From: Hortaea werneckii
Taxonomy: Eukaryota; Ascomycota; Dothideomycetes; Mycosphaerellales; Teratosphaeriaceae
Length of the DNA: 64,000 bases
NCBI GenBank assembly: GCA_037044905.1
Contig: JBAOKB010000024.1
Location: 310,001-374,000, forward strand
Direction of reading: 5' to 3'
This document shows positions 36,064-46,937 of this stretch, one piece after another. Under the pieces are notes generated by a model, which ran no database searches, was not told where the DNA came from, and saw only the letters and a list, made by a program, of their open reading frames with translations. The translations under genes were made by a program, and so were the position numbers. How positions within the stretch are numbered: position 1 is the stretch's first letter; every line of letters begins with the position of its first letter.

Positions 36064-37052
36064 GTCTTCTGGTGTGGCGTGGAGGGGGGAGGGGGAGAGG
36101 GATACCATCTCGTTTAGTAGACGAGAAGGGGAGGGGAAGGGGTTTCATGATGGTATGTGCATGGAGTTATGGGAAAGGGGGGTTAAGGAAAAAGTTTCTT
36201 TTTTTTTCTTTCTTTTTTTTTTTTTGAGACAACGCGTTATGTGCTACGAAATAGGCGAAAAAAAGCCAGACGTTTTCTCCTGGGGAGAGGCCTTGTGTCC
36301 GCGCTGTCACGCGGTAGGTAGAGAAAAAAGCTGTCTCTCTATAGCCCTCTGTATTTGTGCCTGCTGGCAGGCTGGCAGGCTGGCAGCATTGGCGATTGTA
36401 TGTGGAAATTGCAAAATTTACAAAAACAAAAACAAAAAAAGAATAATGACCAAATTTTTCCTGATGTCCCTTTTCAAATGGTTGCGTACACCTCGTTACT
36501 GCCCTGACTGATGGGGTGCTTTGAAATCGGGATTCTGCTCCCGCAGGAGAGAGGCACACGTAGAATTTCTGTCTGCGCGTCCATTCCATCAGGACCCTGA
36601 CGACGAAGGGAGGGGTGTAAAGGTGGGATTTCCGTCTGAAAAGCACCACGCGATCGCTCGAGCTCATGGAGCACCGGGTTAGTGCGACGAGCTTTCGTGG
36701 CCTTGTACCTGATAAGGTGTAATAGAAGAAGGGTTCGGTCGTAGACTGATAGGAATTTTTTTTTTTTTTTTTTTTTCTCTCTCTCTCTTTCAAAGTCGCA
36801 TTTTCAGAATAGAAGGCCGAAAGGAAAGAGAATGGAAAGAGAACGAGAATTAGTGATTTTGAAACAAATGTAGCGAGTACAGCGAGCAAAATGCGTTTGG
36901 GCGCAACTAAACAGGGGTTAACTGATATAGACTTCCCCCAACCTCCCATCTTGACCGAAATCCCTCGATTCCAAGTCGTACAAGACGACTCTTCCCCCTC
37001 TCCCTCCTCTTCTTATCCATTTTCCTTACCAAATCCAAAGCAAAAGTCCAAA
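36064..37052. other. Intergenic between convergent genes, with T-rich tracts
   Basis: Two genes end toward each other here. There is no supported gene. Long pyrimidine tracts lie at about 36198-36226 and 36757-36790, with a short triplicated AGGCTGGC string near 36365. An open frame of 260 codons on the minus strand is produced by reading through these tracts and looks spurious. Confidence 0.5.
36757..36790. repeat. Poly-T tract followed by (CT)n
   Basis: About twenty consecutive T residues run into a short CT microsatellite. Simple-sequence DNA between convergent genes. Confidence 0.9.
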
Positions 37053-39128
37053 TCATAACATGACCTCATGTATTCCCCCCGGCCCTTGCTCATTATAATC
37101 CGTCCGACTCATATACGCCTTACTGGCGCCGGCATCGACGACAAAGAGGACTTTAGCGGCGACTTGCGCACCCAGGAACGTCGCTTCGTCGTAACCCGTT
37201 TCCTTCCATTCGGGGAAGTAGTCCGGGATCTTGGCGAGTTTGATGCTGGTGGGTGTTTGGGCGTGGCTGGAGTGCAGGCTGTGATGTTGCATCTGCATCT
37301 GCATCTGCATCTGCTGTTGTGGGGGGAGGGAGCCTTGGTTGGGTTGTTGTTGGAGGTGCTGATGCTGGGCAGTGGTAGCGGCAAGGAGCATTGGATTCAC
37401 GCCTTGGTGTTGTTGCTGCTGCTGTTGATGCTGGCCGGGGTATTGAGGTTGAGGGGTGTTGGCGCCCGTGGCCATGGGCGTGGACATGTTGGATGGGAGC
37501 TCCGAGGTGAAGATCGTGGCGGATGAAGGGGAGATGATGAATTTTTTCTGTAAGGTCTCGAGGAGGGCTTCTTTGAAACCCCGTACGTGACTTCCGTTGC
37601 CGAGGATGATGAGGCTGTCCCAGAGGTCGCTTCGTCGGTTAATGTCAGGACATGACTGCACTGTGCGGTGTATTGTGTCTGCTAATCGGTCCAAGATGCT
37701 TGGCTGCCCGCCAGTGCTGGTGGCGGCTTGGAAGCGCTCTGACCCCACCTCGATTTCTCTTCTGAAACCGCCACTGGGCGAAGGTCCGGCCGGGCTAGGA
37801 GGCTCGTCCTGTTGTTGGCCATCTACTCCATTGTCCGCCGGCGTCTCGGTTGGGGCGCCTTGCGGCTCAGGAGTCTTTTGACGCTTGTTCGGGCCTTCGT
37901 CCATCGCAGACTGCATGTCAGCCATCTTCTGATCGCTCATGCCAGCTTTCTTCATTGCCTCATGCAGCGCAAAGTCTTCGTAGACGAACGTGTTTCTGGT
38001 GCGCTTGTTATTGGGGAGCTTCATTGGCCTGTTCGCTTGTTGGCCCGCATCACTGCCTTTCTTCTGTTTCGTCGCCGCTTTTTCCTGCTTTTCACGTTCT
38101 TTCTGGGCTAAGTAGTCGCCCATGTTGCCGCCAGTGACAATAGACGCAATATCGAGCACACCCTCGTCATCCTCCAGCTTCTTCTCTTCGCCTGCTTGCG
38201 TGCCCTCGCCAGGTCCCTTCGGCAATTCACCAGCAGCGCCTGACGGCTTACGCTGGCCCTCGCCAGTGGAAGCAGCCGCCGCAGGATTAGCGTCATCAGC
38301 GATGGCAGACTCGTCACCAGGCTGTTCCACATCCGAAGGCAAGATCTCGCAGATGTTGCTCTTCTTAAGCTGCTCGCACATTTCCCTACTGAAACCGGAT
38401 CTTCCCTTCAGCACCTGCCATAGCCTTTCCGTGAGAGCTTCGCCACCACATCCTGGAACAGCAATACTACGGCCTACATCATGCAGCATGCTTTCAACTA
38501 CACAAGTGACATCTGCCTTGGTGTGTCCGACGTCGACGATGGTGGCGGTCGTGACGCCGTATGCGTAGCTGGCTGCCATTGCCGAGTCCACCATGGTGAA
38601 GGCCGGGACCTTGAACTTCTCGAAGAAGAACTGAGTCACCTTCTCATGCTCCTTGGTGGCCCATACCGGTTCTGAGATGAGCAACACCGGCGTGTGGAAA
38701 GGTGGGTTGACGGTATTGAACACGTGGGTCATGAGCGCGTAGAAGCAGGGCCAGTCGACTATGCGACCGTTCGTATGGGCCATATCGCGCCTTCCTCGGA
38801 GATGTGGTCTTCCTCCCATTCCGTCTCCCCATCTTCCTGCGGCTTGGACTGCTCCTGGCTCGCGGTGCCATTCACCGCCGGCGGCTTTTCCTTTCTACGG
38901 ATCTTTACGGGTTCGAGTTCGCCTGGGGTTTCAGCGGGGAACATGCGCGACCGGACATGATATCGTGCGGGCGTAAAGGACTCGGGTAGACCCAGCTGGG
39001 CCAAAGTCGTCTCGGAGCCCGGCGCAATGATCTGTCACATGAGGACGTGTTAACATTTCGACTGTCCCTGGCAAACGGTGCACACATGAGCGACTCACAA
39101 ACAATTGGTCGTCGCGAAAGGGCGGCAT
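37053..39128 (-). CDS. ARP9: Actin-related protein Arp9 (SWI/SNF and RSC subunit)
   Basis: Arp9 pairs with Arp7 (Arp42 in fission yeast) in the SWI/SNF and RSC chromatin remodellers. Exon 1 is 39099-39128 (MPPFRDDQLF), the intron 39032-39098 and exon 2 39031 down to 37053, about 669 residues. Actin-fold landmarks include IIAPGSETTLAQLGLPESF near the start, HTPVLLISEPVWA, ATIVDVGHTKADVTCVVES, LIILGNGSHVRGFKEAL and VAAKVLFVVDAGASKAYMSR. A hydrophilic insertion of about 200 residues interrupts the fold, and a Gln/Met/His-rich stretch lies before the end. The frame breaks near 38770, between GAIWPIR and NGRIVDW; one base appears missing. It shares a 0.7-kb divergent promoter with the esterase gene. 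Confidence 0.87.
37285..37320. repeat. Hexanucleotide repeat coding for Gln-Met
   Basis: About five copies of GCATCT (read on plus) encode alternating Gln and Met in Arp9 on the minus strand. Nearby CAG-type runs encode polyglutamine. Length is likely variable between strains. Confidence 0.8.
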
Positions 39129-39803
39129 TATCGCGGCAATGCGGGGTTGAGGTGGTGGGAGGTGAATAATGCGACGGACCTGCGGATTGGGTGCTGGAGC
39201 CTGGAGGACGCGCGAAAGCGTGAAGTCGCGTTGGAGTCGCGAACGCATGCCATTGGCTCGCTCCGTACGGACGCTAATGGATGGCCACAAAACAGGGCCA
39301 CAGGGCGGCGAACGGCGTTTGAGCTGAGCCAGCCGGCAATAATACTATATGTACCTACAGTACTACTAGGTCTCCTCCCCGTATTCCATCTCCATCCACA
39401 CCATCCACCGGTGTCTGCAAAGCAATCGTCTCATTGCTGATCCTCGACGCTGTCTCCTACTGCTGCATGCGCATTCACGCTTCCCAGACTCATGCACGCC
39501 TCACCAGCATCTGCTCGGTCTCACCTGACCCGAGCCACCACCTCCTCCACATCCCCCCCATTTCTCCAGTGCCCGCTTTCTCCGGATCTACATGCACGAC
39601 ATGCGTAGCATCCGCATTGCATTCAGGCACAATGTGATTCTTGTTGGTGGGATTTTCAAGCATCGGTCGTTTCCAGAATCTCTTCCTCCCGTCGACTTCG
39701 TATTCTCATCGAACTTTGCTGCCCTATTTATCTAGGCGAGGATGTCGTCTGGCAGGAGTCATGTTACCGCCTTCTTCTCTTTTGTATCTTGTATACCAGC
39801 GCC
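39129..39803. promoter_or_regulatory. Divergent promoter, ARP9 and carboxylesterase
   Basis: About 0.7 kb between two outward genes. No gene seen; the part from 39360 to 39560 is pyrimidine-rich, consistent with the 5' region of the esterase gene. Confidence 0.4.
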
Positions 39804-41485
39804 ATGAAATTTTCGTGGTGTGTACAGGCTCTCGCAGCCGTGCTGCCTACTTCCCTTGCCCAAGGAACGCTACTTGCTGAGCTAGATTACGGTAGCTTTT
39901 CAGGCGCTTACTCCGCCGACTACAACATCAGCTACTGGCAACGTATTCCCTTTGCTGCGCCGCCCTTGGGCGAGAATCGCTTTCGTGCTCCACAACCACC
40001 AGTGCCACTGACTAATGGGACTTACAACTCCACGCAACCCTATGATTTCTGCACTCAGAGAACCACAAACGGAACCGAGGACTGTCTCTATCTAGGATTG
40101 TATGGCCGACCATGGACCAAAGGACAGCCCTTGAAGCCGGTCGTGATGGTTTACCACGGCGGTGCTTTCATCCAAGGCGGTGGCAGCTTCACCATCCCTC
40201 CGTCCGCCTATCCAATCCTCAATGTCAGCGCCGAGAACGATTTCGTGGTCGTGTATACCAATTACCGACTCAACGCTTTCGGGTTTCTTCCAGGTAAAGA
40301 AGTTGCTAAGGACCCACACAGTGATCTCAATGTCGGTCTGCTAGATCAGCAGTTCGCACTGCAATGGGTGCAGAAGCATATCTGTCACTTTGGTGGCGAT
40401 CCTGCGAACGTCACCATATGGGGCCAGTCTGCAGGAGCCGGCTCTGTTGTAGCGCAGACAATAGCCAATGGCGGAGAGACGGAACCAAAGCTCTTCTCAA
40501 AGGCGCTTGCTTCTTCGCCTTTCTGGCCCAAGACTTATCGGTACGATGCGCCTGAAGCACAGTCGGTCTATGATACTTTCGCTTCACAGGCGGGCTGCTC
40601 TGGTCCGGACTCGTTACACTGCCTGAAGCACACAGACCTGCAGACCTTAAGAGAAGCTGCCCTGTACGTCAGCGGCAGCCATACCTACAACCTCTCATCC
40701 TACACCTGGGCGCCTGTCATCGACGGCGACTTCCTCCGTCAACCGCTAAGCCAAGCAACACAGGAAGGCAAAGTCAACCAGGACGACGGCGTTGGAATGT
40801 ACAATCTCCACGAAGGCGAGAATTTCATTCCGCCGGGACTCGACCGCTCCTCAGATTACGCAGTCGAAGGGTCACCCGCCTATAACAGCTCGCTGGCGAG
40901 CTTCGAGGACTGGCTACATGGATACCTCCCCTTCATGTCCGCGCGCAATCTGAAGCAAGTACGAAGATTGTATCCATCAGCCGGCTCGGCGGAGGAGCTG
41001 CCTGTCTACAATTCCACCTACGTCCGGGCCGGGCTCATCTATCGAGACACTGTCTTAGCATGTCCCGCGCTATGGATGGCTGAATCCAGCCGCAAACATG
41101 CATATCTGGGAGAGTACACCATCGACCCCGCTACCCACGGCGCGGATACCTACTGGGTAAGCTCGACACCCTTTATTCCACCGCTCTTGAGAAGGTACAG
41201 GCTGACATTTCATTTCAGTGGAATCGAGTGAATGCCGTCCAGCAGACACCAGGTCTAGACCGTGTAATCTACGAAGGCTATGCTGGCGCCTTCGCTTCGT
41301 TCTTCCAGACCGGTGATCCGAATGCTAATAAGGCCACAAATGCCAGTGTGCTTGGAGTCCCTGAGCTCTGCGAGACGCATCAACAGTTTGTCATCGAAGA
41401 AAGCGGGTTCGACAATGTTGGTATTAGCCATTTGGAGAAGCGGTGTGCATTTTGGCGGAGCGTTGCTCATGAAGTGCCGTTTTGA
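39804..41485 (+). CDS. Secreted type-B carboxylesterase/lipase
   Basis: An alpha/beta-hydrolase that would cleave carboxyl esters outside the cell. Exon 1 is 39804-41156, the intron 41157-41218 and exon 2 41219-41485, 539 residues, no frame break. The start at 39804 places a signal peptide (MKFSWCVQALAAVLPTSLAQ) at the N-terminus; the ATG at 39789 is less likely. Family landmarks are RIPFAAPPLGENRFRAPQP, VMVYHGGAFIQGG (oxyanion hole) and the nucleophile elbow IWGQSAGAGSV at about residue 205. The acid residue is probably in LHEGENF and the catalytic His in PATHGAD. Many N-glycosylation sites (NIS, NGT, NST, NVS, NSS). Substrate not predictable. Confidence 0.9.
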
Positions 41486-41829
41486 GGTGTGAATCCTTTT
41501 ATCATGGACGTCAAGTTCATTGAATAGAATGAAAGCTCGGTAGAGTATTTTCTGGAAACGGTCATTTCACACCTGAATTCACACAGGCCATGCTTTGGGT
41601 TCCAAGAAGGTAAGATCCGACTGCCAAAAGCCTCCAAGCAGCTCGTGAAGCTACATAGAATCCAATCCGAATTTCTTTTTCAACCGAGCGCGCTGACTCA
41701 ATGATCTCCTCTTCATCCCTCCAAAGCCCGAAAATGCCCATGATGCAACCACCCCCTACACGCCCACTGTCCTCCCGAAAACACCACCTTACCACACACC
41801 CCAATCACGCATCAAGCCGACCCCATCCC
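41486..41829. other. Intergenic between convergent genes
   Basis: Shared 3' flank of the esterase gene and the gene on the other strand. Nothing else seen. The open frame 41701-42321 on plus is a shadow of the minus-strand gene. Confidence 0.4.
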
Positions 41830-43728
41830 CTACAACTCCAACACCCCAACATTCCCGCCCACCTGGCCCTCCCTACTCATCGGCCCCTCCGCCAACCTCT
41901 TCCCAATCGTCGCCAGAATCTCCTCATACCCCTGCCCCGGCTGCCGCTCGACCTGCCCCATCAACCGACTATTCAGCGCGCGCAGGGCGTCGAACTTGGC
42001 GCTCGCGATCTGGTACGCGGAGCTTTCGGGATCGCCACGGCCTCCGACCAGGTTCGCGAACGTCGGGGGCGGTCTGAGGAGGTAGGGCAGCGTGTATTCG
42101 AGTGCGGGCGGGGAGAGGATGGCGAGGTGGCCGGATTCGGGAGTTGCGATTGTGGTGGGGAGGGGGATGTCCGCTGCGCTTGTTGTTGTTGTGGTTGTTG
42201 TAGGCCATTCGGCCGTGATGACGGAAGTGATGCAGCGGATTGCGCTGAGCGCGAGGTCTTTGAGCGCTACGGTGTCCGCGTGCGTTGTGATGTCTTGCCA
42301 GAAACGGGGGTTGTTTGCTAGGTAATGGTAGTAGATTGCTCGTGCTGCGGCACCTTCCTCGGCTGCGCCTGGGTCGGTGTGGCCTTCTGCAGGAGGTGGA
42401 TAGACGAGGGTCTTTCTTTCTGGCCCGTGGAATATGGTGGCTAGCGTATGCAGCGCGTCGGGGTTGGTGGCTTTTGATGGTAACAGGGAGACTGGACTTG
42501 AGCTCCAGGTGCCTTCCGGAAGCAGCGCTTTGCGTGGAAGTGAGGCGGCGAGATGTAGATCGTTTTTAGGCGAGTCGGAATGAGCCCATCGTCCAGGGCT
42601 CAGCTCAAGAGTATGCATGAGTCTGTCGTTGACCTGCTTAGGCATCTGACCCGCAAGGAAGTGTCCAGGATATGTCGAGGCATAGGTTGCTAGGTAATTT
42701 GCTGCTGGGCCGTAGAGGAACATGGAATCGATAGGATCTGGATTTGACCCAGGAAGTTGTAGATATATCGCTGAAGTCCTCGCATGGAGACCGTGGGTGA
42801 TGAGGTATTGCAGTCCCAGCGAGTCGTGCGGTGCCATGGTATGTGTGTCTAGGCCCGCAGTCGCTTGCATCAGGTCCGAGAAGAAGTCGATCAAGCATCG
42901 ATGCATAAGCACATCTTCTTTGTAGTCAACCATTTTCAGCGCTGCGAAGTCCATCAATCCACCACCTTGCGCAATCTCGTACTTCGCCTCGACATCCCGA
43001 TGATGACTATTCGCCACCGCCTGCCAATTCATTGCCGCCAGCCGAGGCAGCACTTCCATCAGCCTTGCCTGTGCGAGAGTCTTAGCGTTCTTGCTCATGC
43101 CCTCGACCTTACTGCTCAAGGCGCACGACTCAAAGAAGATCGAATACACATCCCTATCCCCAAAGACTCTCCGCCAGACAAGGCCTTGTCCGCCACCTGT
43201 TGGTGCATCGCCGGCACCTTGTGCGGGCAAATCCACCTTCAGCAGATCCTGTATCAACTGCCCAGCCTGCGTCGCTACCCCTGTGTCGCCCGTACAAAGC
43301 CACAGCTTCACAACCGCTTGTACCGTCTCCAGCATACTCGCCGCGTGCGCAGCGTCGGCAGGGCTCCCCGTAGCCTTCTCCAGCAGGGCCAGCATCAAGC
43401 GGTTGAAGGGCACCATGCCTTCACCTACTGCAAGGCCATCTTTGAAGGGGATACTCTGGGTTCCAAACTCACAGACCTGTTGCCACGTCCACCCGTCGAA
43501 GAGCTTGATGAGAAGATTCACCATGGCGAGAGCATGGTCCCGGGGTCTGCGACCATCCGTCAGATCGCCGGCAAGGCGACGCATGAGACTGATACGCTGG
43601 TCGAGAAGATCCTGAGTGCCCTTTAGGTAGTGTGGAAGGACCATTTCCGCCTCCTCGAAGGTCTTTGTAGGGTCATTCTGAGTGTCATCCAGAGCCGTCA
43701 AGGTACGGCGTAAAACGTCGTCTGCCAT
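41830..43728 (-). CDS. Conserved-looking helical protein, function unknown
   Basis: I cannot name this protein. It is a single uninterrupted frame of 632 residues starting MADDVLRRTLTALDD. The sequence is largely alpha-helical with regularly spaced leucines and aromatic residues (AMVNLLIKLFDGWTWQQVC, VQAVVKLWLCTGDTGVA, LIDFFSDLMQATAG), which suggests an ARM/HEAT-like solenoid. There is no signal peptide or membrane helix. The C-terminal third is richer in Thr and Pro and ends in a short helix (FDALRALNSRLMGQVE). A proteasome-assembly (Hsm3/PSMD5-like) or other scaffold role is possible but only a guess. Codon use and uninterrupted length leave little doubt that it is a gene. Confidence 0.8.
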   Translation of the reverse strand: MADDVLRRTLTALDDTQNDPTKTFEEAEMVLPHYLKGTQDLLDQRISLMRRLAGDLTDGRRPRDHALAMVNLLIKLFDGWTWQQVCEFGTQSIPFKDGLAVGEGMVPFNRLMLALLEKATGSPADAAHAASMLETVQAVVKLWLCTGDTGVATQAGQLIQDLLKVDLPAQGAGDAPTGGGQGLVWRRVFGDRDVYSIFFESCALSSKVEGMSKNAKTLAQARLMEVLPRLAAMNWQAVANSHHRDVEAKYEIAQGGGLMDFAALKMVDYKEDVLMHRCLIDFFSDLMQATAGLDTHTMAPHDSLGLQYLITHGLHARTSAIYLQLPGSNPDPIDSMFLYGPAANYLATYASTYPGHFLAGQMPKQVNDRLMHTLELSPGRWAHSDSPKNDLHLAASLPRKALLPEGTWSSSPVSLLPSKATNPDALHTLATIFHGPERKTLVYPPPAEGHTDPGAAEEGAAARAIYYHYLANNPRFWQDITTHADTVALKDLALSAIRCITSVITAEWPTTTTTTTSAADIPLPTTIATPESGHLAILSPPALEYTLPYLLRPPPTFANLVGGRGDPESSAYQIASAKFDALRALNSRLMGQVERQPGQGYEEILATIGKRLAEGPMSREGQVGGNVGVLEL

Positions 43729-44468
43729 CTTCTTTTATCGACTGTCAACTGAGATTTCTTGTCCGGTAGAGGGGAAGGCAGTGGCAGCTTTTGTTGTTCT
43801 TATCGATGTGTGAAGCGCCAACATTCAGTGAAACCCGCGTGAGGAGTGTGGGGCAAGCAACTTCAAGTTTGCCGCTTTAGGCAGGAACATGACGTCGCGT
43901 TTGCGCTAGCAGCCGTGAAGGTCACAATCGACTTGCGATGTTGCTACAAACATAAGATACCTGACCTCACGATATATCATTGACGTGATTGAGACTTGAA
44001 AGGAAGCAACATGACTTCAAGCGATAGATAATTTCCACAAACGCCAATTCATCAATTTCATTTTTATCAACACAACGGGTATCGTAAAAGTCTTAATACA
44101 GCCTCCCCCTCCTTTCCTTTCCGCAATAACATTCTTGGAGACAGAAAGCAGCCTTGTCAGTCTGTAAGCTGCTGCTGAGCCAATGCTCGCTAGATAGAGT
44201 AAAACAAAACAACGGGGAAACAAGTGTAGCATGCATTTGTGTGGTAGCCCTATTGGGCGCGGTGGGAAGTATTTCAAAAAGCAGCGCTTTTGAGAAAATG
44301 AGTGTGAAGGCAGTGGCATGAGTAGATAAGGGCCACGTCCGTGCGACTTTGGCGTCGGGATCGTGGTGCAGTGGCACTGAGGCGTGAGCAAGTAGCGCCC
44401 TAGGTCTGACGCTCAGCAAGCTAGTTCGGAGATTCTCTCACGGAGTGTCTGGAGGCGGTGCTGCCTTT
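43729..44468. other. Intergenic, no supported gene
   Basis: Upstream of the helical-protein gene and downstream of TFIIB on the same strand. Short open frames only; none looks coding. Confidence 0.4.
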
Positions 44469-45560
44469 CTAAGGCTTTGGCAACCTCTCCGGGTCCACGC
44501 CGCGCGAAAGAATCTCCTCCGTCAACAGCTTGTCCTTTTCGTTGAACAGCAACTTATAAGCGTGACGAATAGTGCTGTCGCTAACGTGAGCAACATTCTG
44601 GATGTCCCTTGGGCTCTTCGGCTGGCCCATCAAATGACCAGCCATGTAGATGCAAGCAGCAGCAGAACTCAGTGGCGAGCGACCAGCAAGGGCACCAGTG
44701 GAGGTCATGCGCTTAGCCAGCGCGATGGCAACGTTGGAGGTGCGCTGATCCATGTTGAGCATGGAGCAGTAACGGTTGCAGAGCTCGCTCGGGTCGGCGT
44801 TACCACTGCCCTTGTACTCTTCATCGAATGCCACAACACCACCAGTCATGGCCACGGCGCCGCCCTGGCGCTTGGCCTCCTTGTCCTTGTTCATCAGGAA
44901 GCTTTCAAGAAGCTTGAAGGTGCGACCGATCTCCTTCTTGGTGACACTGGTCAGATCCATCACTTCCCTGAATGAACGTGGGACGTTATTCCGACGACAT
45001 GCGAGAAAGAGGCAACCGGCGATGAGAGCCTCTTGACTTTTGCCTTTGAACAAGCGACTCTCTTCAGCGTCCTTGTAAAGGTGCTTCGCAGTCTCGGTTG
45101 CCGCAGGCGAAAGCTGCCAGCTATCGCAGAATGCCCCAATCTGCTTGTAGGCCTGCAGGAGTTGCTTGTTGCCTTTGTCAAGATTTGCCTTGTTCTGAGC
45201 GCGATGCAACTCCTTGTTACGCATGCCGCCGTCGCCAAAAGCGATCCCCGTGTTGAGTTGAGCACCGTTAAGCAGAGCGTTGGGCCCATCACCGACACGG
45301 GATGGGTCATCGCCGCCCTGGTCATCATTTGAGAAGGTACGCCACTCTGAACTCATGTCAATGTTGCGCTGAGAAAGCACAAGCCCGCAGCTATCGCACA
45401 TGATGTCGCCGCTCGCATGGTCATCGAAGAGATTGGGGGGATCCTCCTGACAGTCTTTGCATATAAGCTTGACGTTCAGGTTCTCCTGCCACTCTTCTTT
45501 CTCCGTCGCACGAGGTTCAGGATCGGGAAGAACCTGACCCGGCGATAAGACCTGGGTCAT
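44469..45560 (-). CDS. SUA7: Transcription initiation factor TFIIB
   Basis: TFIIB bridges TBP-bound promoters to RNA polymerase II and sets the start site. The start at 45560 (MTQVLSPGQVLPDP) gives 363 residues, the family's normal size; the open frame runs 29 basic codons further up to 45647. The N-terminal zinc ribbon has CKDC and CDSC pairs, followed by the B-finger/linker (SSEWRTFSNDD). Two cyclin repeats follow, the first with AGCLFLACRRNNVPRSFREV and the second with SPLSSAAACIYMAGHLM and the DSTIRHAYKLLF helix. A Gly-rich insertion (RQGGAVAMTGGVVAF) sits between the repeats. No frame break. Divergent from ATP14. Confidence 0.93.
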   Translation of the reverse strand: MTQVLSPGQVLPDPEPRATEKEEWQENLNVKLICKDCQEDPPNLFDDHASGDIMCDSCGLVLSQRNIDMSSEWRTFSNDDQGGDDPSRVGDGPNALLNGAQLNTGIAFGDGGMRNKELHRAQNKANLDKGNKQLLQAYKQIGAFCDSWQLSPAATETAKHLYKDAEESRLFKGKSQEALIAGCLFLACRRNNVPRSFREVMDLTSVTKKEIGRTFKLLESFLMNKDKEAKRQGGAVAMTGGVVAFDEEYKGSGNADPSELCNRYCSMLNMDQRTSNVAIALAKRMTSTGALAGRSPLSSAAACIYMAGHLMGQPKSPRDIQNVAHVSDSTIRHAYKLLFNEKDKLLTEEILSRGVDPERLPKP

Positions 45561-46445
45561 GGTCGAAAGGGGTTTGCGTGGGGCTGGCTGCTTGTGTGCC
45601 TCCTCAAACCGCAATTTGGCTCTCTTCTTGATGCCTTTGGATGTCACTCTAAGCTTGTGCTGCCTGGCGTAGCAACGGACAAAGAGTGGCGAATACGTTT
45701 TGGCGGTGTTGCTGATAAAGCAGCAAATTCAAGTGTGACCGACTCTGAAAGGAGTGGGAGCACTGAATGAATTGGAAATGTCAGCAACTTGCTCAACAAA
45801 CAAATGCGAGCAAACAAGAAGTGCAGAAGCGTGCTGTATGTCCTACTGCAGATAATTGCAGCAGGAAGTTCTTCTGCGAAAGCACAAGCACAAGGCAGCA
45901 ACTCTTCACTCACCCTCACTCCAAATGACCGGCGGTTGCTGTGCTGATGCTGGAATCACCCAGATGCTCAGGGGCGCAGAGATCGCAGAAGGCCGATATG
46001 GAGGAAGTAAGTGTTGATGGAGCGCACTGCTGGTGTCCGGCCCTCAACCAGTGAAGGCGTCCGTGAGAAGCGGCGGAGGTCGTCGGTCTCGCAGATTTAG
46101 GCCGTTAGAGCACGCTGGTCGTCCGCCAAAGTTGGCCGGAACTCGTTGGAGATGGAGTTCGGTATCGACGGCGAGCGTGATCTGTGACAGGGCAGCGGAT
46201 GGGGGGATGGAGATGGAGGGGTGAGGATGTCGAGGAGATGGTTGGTGACGGAATGGGCGTCAGGTTGTCCTCAGCCGCGGTGCTGCGCGCCCAACCCCCG
46301 GCGGACCGTCACTAGCGCTGAGACGAAGATCACGTGCACGGGAGCGACCGCATCCGCCTCTCTAGCAAATCTGAGCTTCGGAGCTGCCAGGAGGGAACGG
46401 GACTGTACAGAGCGGAGGCTATCACACGCCAGCGACATCATCATC
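45561..46445. promoter_or_regulatory. Divergent promoter region, TFIIB and ATP14
   Basis: Nearly 0.9 kb between the TFIIB start and the first ATP14 exon. It holds the 5' UTRs and promoters of both. No separate gene supported. Confidence 0.4.
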
Positions 46446-46937
46446 ATGCTTGGACAATCTATGAGGGCCTCGGTATGTTGGCCTGCCAGAAGCTGCGAGG
46501 ACAGCGGACACTGACAAGACCAGCGCCAATTGCTCGCAAGAGCCGCGCGCCAGCAACATGCCGTCACCATGCGCCGCACCCTCATCACCCCCACCGCCGT
46601 CCGCCAAGGTACACTCGACATCTAACAGAAAGCATATGTATCATGTGTCTGACCATTCTCCACAGCCGACCTAGTTCAGGACATGTACCTCAAGGAGCTC
46701 CGCGCCTACAAGCCTGCCCCCGTCAAGCCGACCGATGCCGAAGGCCAGGTGCAGAAGTTCACCATCCCCAAGGCCCCGCAGTCACCGGAGGAGGCCGACC
46801 TCGCAAACGACTTGAAGGCCTACGAGGACCAGGTGCCAGAGGTTGAGGGCCAGACGACCGGCGCCAGCGAGGCTGCGCCAGTGGAGCAGGACTGGTTTGA
46901 GGAGCCGGAGGAGGACGAGGACGAGGCCCACCACTAG
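46446..46937 (+). CDS. ATP14: Mitochondrial ATP synthase subunit h (Atp14)
   Basis: Subunit h is part of the peripheral stalk of fungal F1Fo ATP synthase at the inner mitochondrial membrane. Three small exons, 46446-46472, 46524-46608 and 46666-46937, join in frame to 127 residues. Exon 1 is only 27 nt (MLGQSMRAS). Exons 1-2 give a basic, Arg/Ala-rich presequence (ARAARQQHAVTMRRTLITP). The conserved core begins AVRQADLVQDMYLKELRAY and continues VQKFTIPKAPQSPEEADL; the tail is acidic. The exon-2/3 join regenerates the alanine codon of RQADLV, which supports the splice site. Exon 1 is the least certain part; a start within exon 2 at 46570 is possible but gives a shorter presequence. Confidence 0.85.

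Noticed and set aside
36167..36949. 260-codon minus-strand frame between coiled-coil gene and ARP9
   Set aside because: It reads through poly-T and CT tracts, giving runs of Lys and Arg-Glu, with no recognisable domain. Spurious.
41701..42321. 206-codon plus-strand frame opposite the helical-protein gene
   Set aside because: Shadow of the GC-rich third codon positions of the minus-strand gene.
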